Shown: positions 17,800 through 26,452 of the stretch, piece by piece | Numbering within the stretch: position 1 is the stretch's first letter | Layout: each line of letters starts with the position of its first letter | From: a virus | Length of the DNA: 52,706 bases | Direction: 5' to 3' (one strand) | IMG/VR virus record: IMGVR_UViG_3300021960_000096 | Coordinates: 1 to 52,706 of that record | Notes under the pieces: generated by a model | Databases searched by the model: none | What the model was told of the DNA's origin: nothing | What the model saw: only the letters and a program-made list of their open reading frames with translations | Program-made: the position numbers and the translations under genes

Positions 17800-19395
17800 T
17801 TAGATCTGAGCTAAGTCAGAAACGAAGATTTTACCGTAGAATTCAGGTCTGATCATCTTCTTAGCGTAACGAGTCATTAAACCTTTTCTTGGAGTGAAGG
17901 TTTCTGGATCGTATACAAGAGGAGTCATTAATAATGGTACATATGGAGCATATACAGCACCTGCTTCCAAGAACTGAGAACCTCTAAATCCTAATAGGAT
18001 AACGTTTTCAGTCATGTAAGGGTTTTTGTATACTTGGAATCTGTTAGCTAAGCTACCGATTTTCTGTACGCCCATTGCAAATTTCTCTTGGTTACCGTCA
18101 GTTTGAGCAGCATATCCAGGAATTGATTCAAGGATAGTAGCAACTGTTGGAGAACATACTAAGAAATTAGCTCCACCTCTAAGAGTTTTTTGGTGAATCT
18201 TGTTAGATACTTTTTGTACTTTAGTACCTAAAGTTTGGAACCACTGACCTTGAGTGTTGTAGAAATCAGAAGTAGAAGTAGACCATGCAGATCCGTTCCA
18301 TACTTTGTTGTTTTCTGCAGACCATTTCTCAGTTGTTCTTGCACCGTTGATCAACATATCTAAGATCTCAAGATCGATTTCCATAGAGATGTACTCGCTT
18401 AATAAAGAAGTAAGTTCAGCCTCAGCATCGATTGAGTGATATGCGTTAAGATCTTGTGCAAATTCAGGAGTCCATTGTGCTTTTAACTTTCTAGTCTTAG
18501 CAACGATAGCCTCACTTTGTAATTTAACGTCGATCTCTGGGATAGAGATAGAAGTATCTACAGCAGCATTTGAATCAGCTTCGAAGTCACCTCTGTCGTT
18601 ATCAACTGGTTGTTTGTGGTAAACAACTTTTACGTTGTCACCGTTATTGATACCGCCTGCAGCAGACTGTACTAATACCAAGTTAGATCCAGAAATTTTA
18701 GTAAATTCTTTGTGAAGAGTTACACCAGCAGCAGAACCAGAATCTAATACTACGAATGCTCTACATCCTTCTACGTCGTAGTTAGAGATAGAAGATAAAG
18801 GAATAGATACGATCTCATAGTTTCCTAAAGTAAGACCAGCATCGTATCCAACATCTTTAAGAGCAGCAGCTCCTACAGTTGCAGCTACTTCAGTACCTGT
18901 TGCTTGGTTGATTGAATATCCAAACTGTCCAGCTCCGTAAAGACCACCAGCGACATCTAAGTCAGCGGCCATCTTGCTAGAACCTGCAGTTACGTTACCG
19001 TACATGTTTTCTCCGTCACTTCTACCGTTAGTAGCAGTACCGTACTTAAAGTCTAAGTAGAATACTAGCCCTGAAGGCAAGTTCATTGGTTGTACAGATA
19101 CGAAGTCTTGAGCTACGATTTGAGCGAAGACTTTTCTTACAAGTGGTAAAGCTACTCCTGCCCACTGCTCACCTTGACCAGCTGCGAAAGAGGCACCACC
19201 TACGTTTGTGTTGTTAGCCTCAGCTACGATTTGTTTAGCTTGGTTTTCTAGTACCATAGCCATGTTAGTTTTAGCTTTCTCATCAGAGATGCCTTCTAAC
19301 AAACCAGATTGAGACCACTTATCTGCTAATCTAGCAGCGTCAGCTTGCATACTTTTGTAAGTATTTGAGCTTTCTAAAAGTTGGTTAATTTCCAT
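17800..19395 (-). CDS. Major capsid protein, T4 gp23-like
   Basis: The 531-aa protein matches T4 gp23 in size (521 aa), in position after protease and core genes, and in layout. The N-terminal helical propeptide has QIVAE at residues 55-59, followed by ANNTNVGG. This resembles the T4 cleavage region FLTE/AEIGG, so the mature protein probably starts at Ala60. The C-terminus (PLVYDPETFTPRKGLMTRYAK) is typical of the family. The first residues, MEINQLLE, faintly resemble the targeting motif of the putative cargo proteins. A strong terminator follows. Confidence 0.9.
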   Translation of the reverse strand: MEINQLLESSNTYKSMQADAARLADKWSQSGLLEGISDEKAKTNMAMVLENQAKQIVAEANNTNVGGASFAAGQGEQWAGVALPLVRKVFAQIVAQDFVSVQPMNLPSGLVFYLDFKYGTATNGRSDGENMYGNVTAGSSKMAADLDVAGGLYGAGQFGYSINQATGTEVAATVGAAALKDVGYDAGLTLGNYEIVSIPLSSISNYDVEGCRAFVVLDSGSAAGVTLHKEFTKISGSNLVLVQSAAGGINNGDNVKVVYHKQPVDNDRGDFEADSNAAVDTSISIPEIDVKLQSEAIVAKTRKLKAQWTPEFAQDLNAYHSIDAEAELTSLLSEYISMEIDLEILDMLINGARTTEKWSAENNKVWNGSAWSTSTSDFYNTQGQWFQTLGTKVQKVSNKIHQKTLRGGANFLVCSPTVATILESIPGYAAQTDGNQEKFAMGVQKIGSLANRFQVYKNPYMTENVILLGFRGSQFLEAGAVYAPYVPLLMTPLVYDPETFTPRKGLMTRYAKKMIRPEFYGKIFVSDLAQI

Positions 19396-19418
19396 GTTAT
19401 TTCAGTTCTTTAAATTAA

Positions 19419-20477
19419 TTATTTTATAATTCCAGCTAATTTTTGCATTCTAAGAACAGCAGCGTTAGCTTCAGTAATTACTCCTGGTTTACTTGCAGTA
19501 GTACCAGTTGCTTTAGAAGCCATTCCTTTGTTCTCTTTAATTGTAGTTTCTTTTTTGGCAACTACGTTATCGCTAACAGTTTCAAAAACAAGTTTAACTT
19601 CTTTAACAGTCTCGGCTTTATCAAAAGCAGCGATGATGTTAACTTTTTGTGACTCGCTTAAATTGTTAGCTTTGAAAATTTTGTTGACGTAGAGCAACTT
19701 AGAATTTAGAAGATTTACTTCGCTAAGTTCTTTTCTTAATGTCTTAATAGTTTCAAGAGCTTCGTTTAAGTCTTCCTTAACTACTCTATTGATGTTCTTC
19801 TCTTTGGTTTCAGGAGTAGAAGCTACTTCGTTAGCACCAGGTCCTTCTGTTACTTCTTCCATAGTGTCTTCTTCTTCTTTTGTACCTTCAAGTTCTCTAA
19901 TCAATTCATCAAGGTCGATTTCTTCTTCGTCTTCTCCACCAGCTAAAGGATCACCTTCACCCGGTACTTCTAAGTCAGCGCCAGCGTCCATATCGTCAGC
20001 AGGTACTTCAGCGCCCATTTCAGCTCCCATGTCTTCAGCACCACCACCCATTTCTTGAGCGATAAGGTCTCTGATCATGTCTTTGAAATCTGCTACTGTT
20101 AAGTTACCTAACTCTTCGTCTTCAGCAGGCTCATCTTCAGATTCTAATTCTTCTCCAGCTTCGTCCTCAGCTTCTTCTGAGTCATCCTCTACAGGAGCTT
20201 CTTCGTCTTCTTCAGCTACTTCTTGAAATGCTGAAAGATCTTCCTCTACTGTTTCTTCTTTGTCGTTTTTAGCAGATTCTTCTACTTCTTCATCATCCAT
20301 TTCGTTTACTGCTTCTTCGTTTTGAGAATCTTCCATCTCTTGAAGTTTAGCAGCTAACATATCTCTTAGATGAGGAGTTAAAGACTCTTCCAAAGCTTCC
20401 TTAGCGTTAGCAATAGCGGCTTCTCTTACAGACTTAGCTTCAGCAATAGCTTGCTTGAATAAATCTTTGTTTGCCAT
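19419..20477 (-). CDS. Prohead core/scaffold protein, gp22-like
   Basis: The 352-aa protein has a helical N-terminus and a very acidic Glu/Asp-rich centre (about residues 45-215) with Met/Gly-rich breaks. A helical coiled-coil segment follows (LNEALETIKTLRKELSEVN) and it ends in LRMQKLAGIIK. The acidic composition and the place between protease and capsid genes fit a T4 gp22-type core that is degraded by the protease. VITEAN near the C-terminus contains an I-T-E site. T4 gp22 is 269 aa, so this one is enlarged. Confidence 0.75.
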   Translation of the reverse strand: MANKDLFKQAIAEAKSVREAAIANAKEALEESLTPHLRDMLAAKLQEMEDSQNEEAVNEMDDEEVEESAKNDKEETVEEDLSAFQEVAEEDEEAPVEDDSEEAEDEAGEELESEDEPAEDEELGNLTVADFKDMIRDLIAQEMGGGAEDMGAEMGAEVPADDMDAGADLEVPGEGDPLAGGEDEEEIDLDELIRELEGTKEEEDTMEEVTEGPGANEVASTPETKEKNINRVVKEDLNEALETIKTLRKELSEVNLLNSKLLYVNKIFKANNLSESQKVNIIAAFDKAETVKEVKLVFETVSDNVVAKKETTIKENKGMASKATGTTASKPGVITEANAAVLRMQKLAGIIK

Positions 20478-20541
20478 TTTTATTTTTTTTTGTGATTTCT
20501 ACAGTTATTAAAGAACTGCAATAGGAAATAATAAGATATAG

Positions 20542-20562
20542 ATACAGTATAGGTCACTGTAT
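20542..20562 (-). promoter_or_regulatory. Inverted repeat upstream of the core gene
   Basis: ATACAGT at 20542-20548 and ACTGTAT at 20556-20562 form a 7-bp inverted repeat with a 7-base spacer. It sits in the 128-base gap before the core gene start at 20477. It could be an operator or a leader hairpin; no T-run supports termination. Confidence 0.4.
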
Positions 20563-20569
20563 ATTTGTA

Positions 20570-20577
20570 TATAAATA
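20570..20577 (-). promoter_or_regulatory. TATTTATA element upstream of the core gene
   Basis: The exact 8-mer is embedded in TATATTTATATAC, 92 bases before the ATG at 20477. The inverted repeat at 20542-20562 lies between it and the gene. This is the longest untranslated leader in the head cluster. Confidence 0.4.
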
Positions 20578-20605
20578 TATACCTTTTACAAAACCATTAA
20601 ATAAT

Positions 20606-21145
20606 TTAACTAGTTAGGTCAGTTACTGCGTGGGTAATTAAGTTATTAACTTCTATACCTTTAATTAAAGCTTTTGCGGTATACATTGCTGCTTGAGCCC
20701 ATCTAGTCTTTTTGAGTAAGGCAAGAGCTTCTCCACCAGCTGATCCTGCCATAGCAAATATTACTATTGCGTAAAGTATTTTAGTAATACCTTCTTTCTT
20801 TTTCGGATCTTTAATAAATAAACTAATTACGCGGTTGATAGGAGACATAAACGCTACTTCATTATCATGAGTAAAATGTTCCCACCACTCAGCTGATTTT
20901 TGCATTTTTTGGGAACCTATTTTTTTAGCTAAAAACTTAGCCATTTTAGCAATCATATTAGCAACTGTATTAGAAAGAAGAATCAAACCTATGACACCAA
21001 CAACACCTGCTGCTTCATCGATATTTTCTTTTTCTTTCTCTAACTCAGCCTCTACAGCTTTAGCCATTTGAGCACCGAAATTATCCATTTCCGGAAAATC
21101 TAAATTTTCTTCTTGTTCTAATATAATGTTTGCTAGCTTAATCAT
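20606..21145 (-). CDS. Membrane-active putative head-internal protein
   Basis: The 179-aa protein begins MIKLANIILE with Glu10 in the I-L-E context. An acidic helix follows, then hydrophobic segments at about residues 45-75 (GVVGVIGLILLSNTVANMI) and 125-150 (ILYAIVIFAMAGSAGGEALALL). It lies between protease and core genes, where T4-like phages keep core and internal proteins. It overlaps the protease gene by four bases. A protein packaged in the head and able to insert in a membrane could aid DNA entry or block superinfection; both ideas are inference. Confidence 0.5.
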   Translation of the reverse strand: MIKLANIILEQEENLDFPEMDNFGAQMAKAVEAELEKEKENIDEAAGVVGVIGLILLSNTVANMIAKMAKFLAKKIGSQKMQKSAEWWEHFTHDNEVAFMSPINRVISLFIKDPKKKEGITKILYAIVIFAMAGSAGGEALALLKKTRWAQAAMYTAKALIKGIEVNNLITHAVTDLTS

Positions 21146-21720
21146 GCTCTGAGAATATCGTTGATAATAAAATCTAAACTTGCGTATTTTGATACTTTAG
21201 TTTTGCCTTCATTTAACGATACTGGGTTCATAAACGCACCATGAGTTGATGGATTAGAAACGAAATCCCAGCATACTAATTCAAAGTCTGGTTGTACTTC
21301 TAAAGTTCCCTCATTGGTTTGTTGAACTGATCCGGTACCTCTAGATGAAATACCGATTGTATGGCCTGCTCTAATAATCTCTTTTACGATATTACCTGCA
21401 GGGGTATTTAGTAGTTCTACACGTCCCATAAGGTCGTCTCCCTTCCACCATAACTCTTTTACTATGTGAGAGGCGTTCTTAAGAGAGACAACAGGAGACT
21501 CAGGGTGGTCAAGTTCTCCGAATGCATTACCATTTTTTACGAACTCTTTAATGTACTTACTACATTCTCTTTCTAGAATCTCTTTTTTATAAACTCTACC
21601 GTTTTGGTTTTGTGCTGATGCTCTCTGCATAACACCCTCAACTTCAAAGACTCCAGGTTTACTTTTGGACTCTTTAATGGTAGGTCTAAATGGCGTAACG
21701 TCTACTAATAATTGTGCCAT
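21142..21720 (-). CDS. Prohead protease, T4 gp21-like
   Basis: The 192-aa protein has the features of T4 gp21-type serine proteases: NQNGRVYKKEIL near residue 40, a catalytic His72 in FGELDHPE, and a catalytic Ser in GISSRGTG (Ser125 or Ser126). FELVCWDFVSNPST follows. In T4 this enzyme matures the head by cutting capsid and core proteins after (L/I)-x-E. T4 gp21 is 212 aa. It sits just upstream of core and capsid genes, as in T4. Confidence 0.9.
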   Translation of the reverse strand: MAQLLVDVTPFRPTIKESKSKPGVFEVEGVMQRASAQNQNGRVYKKEILERECSKYIKEFVKNGNAFGELDHPESPVVSLKNASHIVKELWWKGDDLMGRVELLNTPAGNIVKEIIRAGHTIGISSRGTGSVQQTNEGTLEVQPDFELVCWDFVSNPSTHGAFMNPVSLNEGKTKVSKYASLDFIINDILRA

Positions 21721-21722
21721 AA

Positions 21723-23465
21723 TTAAATATTAGGTGTAAAGATAGTTTGTTTTGACTGTGCTTCAGTTTCTCCTAGTGGACTTTGTCCTGAGTTATGCGA
21801 ATCAATATCTGCTTGAGACAATACTCTTACTTTAGGTTGTGATAATCCTCTAGTAAATCCGTCTTTAACAGCAGGTCTTAGGTCTTTATTGAAAGCAGCT
21901 TCGATTGCAGGAGCTAAAAATCCTCCTACTTTTAAGCCTTCTTCATTTCTGATATCACCTAGCTTATCATATACGTTTTGAATCTTAGCTCTAGTCTTAT
22001 CATAGAAAGATTCGATCTCAGTAACTATATTTTGTAGGTCAACAATTGCACCTTTCATTCCATCAAATCCAGCATAGTCTTCAGCCATTCTAGCTAACTC
22101 TGCTGTTGCAGCTTCATTTATTACCTGCTCTTCCAATACTTTAGCAATGATACTTTTTACTGCCTCATTGACTTTTTTGCCCATCGCTTTTTTGATAGCT
22201 TTGTCTTTAGCAGACTTGTAGTCGTCTCCGTCTACATCTCCATCTCCGTCGTGGTCTTTACCTTTCTTTTCTTGCATTACTACCGCTGAAGCGTTTTCAA
22301 GTTCTTGTACAGATCTTCTCTCTCTAGCAAATTCTCCTTCTGCTACTCCTGATCTCCAAGTACTCATTGTTTTTTTAATTTCAGCTCTAAACTCTTTTAA
22401 ATGTTTTTTAGCTGCTGGGATATTACCTGCTTCAAGTTCTTCAATAGCAATACCTAGATGACGATTTTCTCTGTGGTAGTTTACGTCTTCAAAGGAATCA
22501 GAAATAGCCTTCATTACTTTGATAGGAGTATTAATATTGATTTTTAAACCAGCCATCATCATTCCATCATAGTCGAAATCATCTGACCACATATCACCGG
22601 TGTTATAAAAACGCTCCTCATTAGCCCAGATTTTTTCTTTTGCATTAGATAAAGCTGATACTTCATCGTCATCTTCTTTTTTATTACCTAATCTGTCAAC
22701 ACCACCTACTTCTTGTTGCATAAAGTCAGAAGGGTATTCGTAATTAACTGAATAGAATTCTTCAAACTCGTCTCCTATTTGATCTAAAGACATTCCTTGT
22801 ATGTCCTTTGCATGAGTCTTAATAAAGTCTTTTATTACTTCATTATCGGCAGCTTTTTCCTTTTTTAAGTAATCAACTACTGGTGCTAAGTTTTCTTTAG
22901 TTAGTTTGCCTTTTTCTGCTTCGATTGCCTTTTCAGTATCCTCTGGTGTTCTGCCCATTTCTCTTTCCCACTCTTCATCATCGATGTGCATACCTTCTTT
23001 TAGGCTGGCTTTTTTGAGTTGGTTTTTAGCATCAACATCTTTTGCACCTCTTTTAGTCTCTTTCATTTTATCGTTCTTATCAACGCTTGGAGACTCTTTT
23101 GCAAGCAAGTCGTAGTAGTGAGTAGGATTTTTCTGCAGGTTAGAAATTACTTTTCTTTTAGCTTGAAGATATTGATCTTTAGTAACTGTACCGGTTGGAT
23201 CAATTCCCATTACTTCTAGTTCACAATCGACTCCTCTATCGATAGTGTCCAAAGGAAATTGATCTGCAAGTGCAGTAATACCGCTTTCTTGTTTTGCATG
23301 TGCTTCAAAGATCATACCTTTATTTTTTAAAATTTGTACGGTATCATCAAAGCCGTTCCATTGAGTCACGAATTGAGGAAATTCTTGACGCATTTGACGG
23401 ACAAACTCAGTCTTAGCGAATTTGCCTTCTTTTACGGCGTTATATTTTTCGGTTGCAGTTCTCAT
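21723..23465 (-). CDS. Large charged head-internal/core protein with EF-hand-like motif
   Basis: The 580-aa product is highly charged and helical. Near residue 415 it has DHDGDGDVDGDDYKSAKDKA, an Asp/Gly-rich loop like an EF-hand or dockerin calcium site, followed by a basic helix. Possible protease sites include EGKLTKE and KVLEEQVINEA. It ends in a predicted helical domain and GQSPLGETEAQSKQTIF. Position between portal and protease suggests a core or internal head component. I do not recognise an enzymatic function. Confidence 0.55.
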   Translation of the reverse strand: MRTATEKYNAVKEGKFAKTEFVRQMRQEFPQFVTQWNGFDDTVQILKNKGMIFEAHAKQESGITALADQFPLDTIDRGVDCELEVMGIDPTGTVTKDQYLQAKRKVISNLQKNPTHYYDLLAKESPSVDKNDKMKETKRGAKDVDAKNQLKKASLKEGMHIDDEEWEREMGRTPEDTEKAIEAEKGKLTKENLAPVVDYLKKEKAADNEVIKDFIKTHAKDIQGMSLDQIGDEFEEFYSVNYEYPSDFMQQEVGGVDRLGNKKEDDDEVSALSNAKEKIWANEERFYNTGDMWSDDFDYDGMMMAGLKININTPIKVMKAISDSFEDVNYHRENRHLGIAIEELEAGNIPAAKKHLKEFRAEIKKTMSTWRSGVAEGEFARERRSVQELENASAVVMQEKKGKDHDGDGDVDGDDYKSAKDKAIKKAMGKKVNEAVKSIIAKVLEEQVINEAATAELARMAEDYAGFDGMKGAIVDLQNIVTEIESFYDKTRAKIQNVYDKLGDIRNEEGLKVGGFLAPAIEAAFNKDLRPAVKDGFTRGLSQPKVRVLSQADIDSHNSGQSPLGETEAQSKQTIFTPNI

Positions 23466-23472
23466 ATTTTAA

Positions 23473-23649
23473 CTAAATATCTTTTGTCTTTTTGTATCCT
23501 TGTTTAGTCAGTACTTTAGTAGCTCTTTTAGAAGGTCTTTTACTAAATGCATTTGGCGTAAGGTATGCACCTACGCCTCCAGAAGTATTAGCTTCTTCTA
23601 ATTCTCGCATTACTTCTCTTATTAACGAAATAATCTCTGATCTTTTCAT
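23473..23649 (-). CDS. Small protein with GGVGAYLTPNAF motif
   Basis: The 58-aa gene starts at 23647-23649 (TAATG overlap with the upstream stop) and ends at 23473. It has an N-terminal helix MKRSEIISLIREVMRELEE, then SGGVGAYLTPNAFSK and a basic tail. I recall the Gly-Tyr-x-Thr-Pro-x-Ala-Phe motif from small proteins next to head genes in other marine myoviruses, which supports this as real. IRE at residues 10-12 could be a protease site. Function unknown. Confidence 0.6.
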   Translation of the reverse strand: MKRSEIISLIREVMRELEEANTSGGVGAYLTPNAFSKRPSKRATKVLTKQGYKKTKDI

Positions 23650-24503
23650 TACAGAGTCTTTAACTCGTTCACTAAGTCGTAATACTGCATTAAATTAATC
23701 AGATGTATATCAGTGATAGTTTCCGTTTTCTTCAAAGGTACTATCGCTTTAGCTACTTCATCTAACTTAATCTTTACAACTTGGTCTTTGACCTTTGACG
23801 ATAACTTTTGCACCTCATTTGCAATCTTAGAAAGTTCTTCGTTGATTACATTGCGTAAACGTGTCCTGGAGTTGACAGAGGTAATAAACTCCTTTAATAT
23901 ATTCTTTTGCTCTGGGAGTAGGTCTTTATACTTGTTATTGAATTTTTCAAGTAGTATTCTAAACGTTAGTAGTTTTAAATCTTTATCGTACTTAGAATAT
24001 TCTTCTATTAAAGTATCTTTTACATCTTCTTGGTTTTGAGACTTAGATGTTAAGTATTCTAAAATAGTTACTTTATTTTCAATTAAGTATTGAGGATCTA
24101 CTAATTCAGTATTATTTTGTGCTTCTAATAAACAGTAAAGAGCAGCTAAAGGTTTATAACTTTTAACTTGAATACTAAAAAATTCATCAAGATTATAACT
24201 CTCTTTAATTCTAGATATTAGTTTATATTTTTGATTCTTTAATACATCTTGATCTAGCTTTCTAGATATCTCAGTAATAGTAGAAAGAATTGCTTCTGCT
24301 TTTGTTTGATTAACACCTTCAGCTTTTAATATAAGGTTGTATAATTTATACTCCTTAGATAAAGCATTCTTAGTGCTATAAAATTCTTTGATTATAGAAA
24401 TTGCGGCAGAATCACTACCGTTTAAAGTATCGGCAGCAATCTGCTTGACTAATAATTCAAATATTAGTCCAGTATTTCTATACTTTGAATGTTTTATTTT
24501 CAT
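23649..24503 (-). CDS. Conserved helical protein next to the portal
   Basis: The 284-aa protein is almost entirely helical and rich in Lys, Leu and Glu. It starts MKIKHSKYRNTGLIFELLVK. No enzymatic motif, signal or membrane segment is visible. It lies between the portal gene and the 58-aa gene. A head assembly, core or portal chaperone role is plausible from context only. Confidence 0.6.
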   Translation of the reverse strand: MKIKHSKYRNTGLIFELLVKQIAADTLNGSDSAAISIIKEFYSTKNALSKEYKLYNLILKAEGVNQTKAEAILSTITEISRKLDQDVLKNQKYKLISRIKESYNLDEFFSIQVKSYKPLAALYCLLEAQNNTELVDPQYLIENKVTILEYLTSKSQNQEDVKDTLIEEYSKYDKDLKLLTFRILLEKFNNKYKDLLPEQKNILKEFITSVNSRTRLRNVINEELSKIANEVQKLSSKVKDQVVKIKLDEVAKAIVPLKKTETITDIHLINLMQYYDLVNELKTL

Positions 24504-24519
24504 TATACACGTTTACTAT

Positions 24520-24527
24520 TATAAATA
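24520..24527 (-). promoter_or_regulatory. TATTTATA element after the portal gene
   Basis: The exact 8-mer lies four bases past the portal stop and 16 bases before the ATG of the 284-aa gene. Confidence 0.45.
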
Positions 24528-24531
24528 TGCA

Positions 24532-26427
24532 CTACTTGCCTAAATCTTTGATGTTCTCCTCATTAAGTAAGCTACTCTCTTCAGATTTATCATCTGCCTT
24601 GAAGACAATGCGTTTAAACGTATCTTCATTTTGTTTGTATACTAGCTGAGCTTTAGCTTCATTTACATTATCAGCATCGCTTGGGAAACCACCTTTCATA
24701 CCATGCTGTCCTAGAGGATCACGTCCTCCTACAGGGTTTGCAGTAGTTCCATATACAGAAGCCTTTTCTCTTGGTCTTCCACCTTCTGGTCCTGGCTCTC
24801 CCCATTCAGGTATCTCTTCGTATCCTTTAGGTACTGAACCTGGTTCTCCACCTTTAGGAGTTGAAGTAGCTCTTCTACCATACATAGAAGCTAAATCGTG
24901 AGGTGTACCGTAAGTTACTCCAGATAATGCAGGATCATTTCCTTCTCCTTCAATCTGTGCTCTTCTGAACCTACGTTTCTCATCTTCAATCATAAGATCT
25001 CTCATTTCCATGTAAGTATCTTCTGAAAGGTCAAATATATTTTCGTAGATATAATCTGATGAGAATAATTTAGAATCTTGCATTTGTGTAGCTAAATCGA
25101 TTTTTTCTTTCAATAAAGCTACTTTCTCTTGTTCAAATATAATAGATGGAGTAGTTAACTTAATCTCAAAATTAGTTAAGCTTTCTCCTTGAAAACCTTG
25201 TGTATATAAATGCACCAGAGCAATTTTAGTTAACTCTGATTCTAATATTTTTTGTATTCTTTCTACAGTTCTAGCAAATCTAATATCCTCTGCTGCTAGT
25301 GTTGCTTTACCTGAAAGATCTCCTTCATAGCCGAAATATGCTTTAGGAATTTTAAGAGCAGCAAATAACTTAGCTTGTAAGTATTGAACGTCAGTAGTAC
25401 CGTCGTACTCTAATCCTTTTGTAGTTTCAATACGGGTAGAAGTATCTCCTCCACGAACAGGAAGGTAGAAATCTTCCATCATATTCTGCATATTAAACTT
25501 CAAGTTATATTGACCTGTTTGAGGATCAACATAAGGAGTCTTCTTCATTTGGTTGATAGTTTTTTGCATAAACTGATCAACTTCGTTTGGAGGAATTGAA
25601 CCAACATTAATATAGAACATTCTCTTTTCAGGAGCTCTCATGATACGGTGAATTAACATCGCATCTTCCATTAATGTTGTTTGCTTAAATATTTTTCTTG
25701 CTGGCTCTAAATAAGAACGTCCATAGGGTAGATAATGAACATCAGAAATTAATCTGAAGTGAGCCATTTCATAATTATCTATCTGTATTTTTCTAGATTG
25801 CTTTCTATTAGGTAGATAGTTTGTATCTGTAGAAGCCGCAATACCGTCAGGATCTAATTCGAATTCTACTTTAGCAGGATTATCAGGATCATGTCCTTCT
25901 AGTCTAGCTATATGGTAAACAGTATAAGGTAGAACATTATAAACACCAAACTTCTCTGCTATTTCTAACTTTAAAAAGAAGTCTCCGTACTTACACATTT
26001 GTCTAGTCCATGACCATAAGTTAAACTCAATGTTCAGTACATCGTAAAATAAATTGTAAAGTACTCGTTGAATATTTTCGTCTGATGATTTAATTCCTAG
26101 TACTTCTCCTTGGTCATTCTTTACCGTAGCTTCATCAGCAATAATATCCAATGCAGAGGCTATAATTGGATCACTATCCATAGCTTCGTAATCAGAATAA
26201 AGCTGTATTCTTAACGTTTGGTAGTTAAGGTTTGGATTAAAGATGTTTGCTTTATTGTAGGTATATAGACGCGTAAACCTATCCATCAATGAATTGGTTT
26301 GATACCTACCTGTGGTCTGTATATTGTTTACGTCGGAAACTTTTAACTGATTTCCTCCTACGTTTCTAATTACTACGTCTGAAGAAAAGAGTCTTTGTAG
26401 TCTCCCAAATAATGATCGATCGGCCAT
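24532..26427 (-). CDS. Portal vertex protein, T4 gp20-like
   Basis: The 631-aa protein (T4 gp20 is 524 aa) has family features: SDYEAMDSDPIIASALDIIADEA near residue 85, then LPYGRSYLEPARKIFKQ..LMEDAMLIHRI and MRAPEKRMFYINVG. DFYLPVR, then GDLSGKATLAAEDIRFARTVERIQ, come later. It forms the 12-fold ring through which DNA is packaged and ejected. The last 110 residues are Gly/Pro-rich and probably disordered, which accounts for the extra length. Confidence 0.92.
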   Translation of the reverse strand: MADRSLFGRLQRLFSSDVVIRNVGGNQLKVSDVNNIQTTGRYQTNSLMDRFTRLYTYNKANIFNPNLNYQTLRIQLYSDYEAMDSDPIIASALDIIADEATVKNDQGEVLGIKSSDENIQRVLYNLFYDVLNIEFNLWSWTRQMCKYGDFFLKLEIAEKFGVYNVLPYTVYHIARLEGHDPDNPAKVEFELDPDGIAASTDTNYLPNRKQSRKIQIDNYEMAHFRLISDVHYLPYGRSYLEPARKIFKQTTLMEDAMLIHRIMRAPEKRMFYINVGSIPPNEVDQFMQKTINQMKKTPYVDPQTGQYNLKFNMQNMMEDFYLPVRGGDTSTRIETTKGLEYDGTTDVQYLQAKLFAALKIPKAYFGYEGDLSGKATLAAEDIRFARTVERIQKILESELTKIALVHLYTQGFQGESLTNFEIKLTTPSIIFEQEKVALLKEKIDLATQMQDSKLFSSDYIYENIFDLSEDTYMEMRDLMIEDEKRRFRRAQIEGEGNDPALSGVTYGTPHDLASMYGRRATSTPKGGEPGSVPKGYEEIPEWGEPGPEGGRPREKASVYGTTANPVGGRDPLGQHGMKGGFPSDADNVNEAKAQLVYKQNEDTFKRIVFKADDKSEESSLLNEENIKDLGK

Positions 26428-26442
26428 TCGAATATATTTTTA

Positions 26443-26450
26443 TATAAATA
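26443..26450 (-). promoter_or_regulatory. TATTTATA element before the portal gene
   Basis: The exact 8-mer (GACTATTTATATAAAAA) lies just past the terminase stop and 15 bases before the portal ATG. Confidence 0.45.
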
Positions 26451-26452
26451 GT

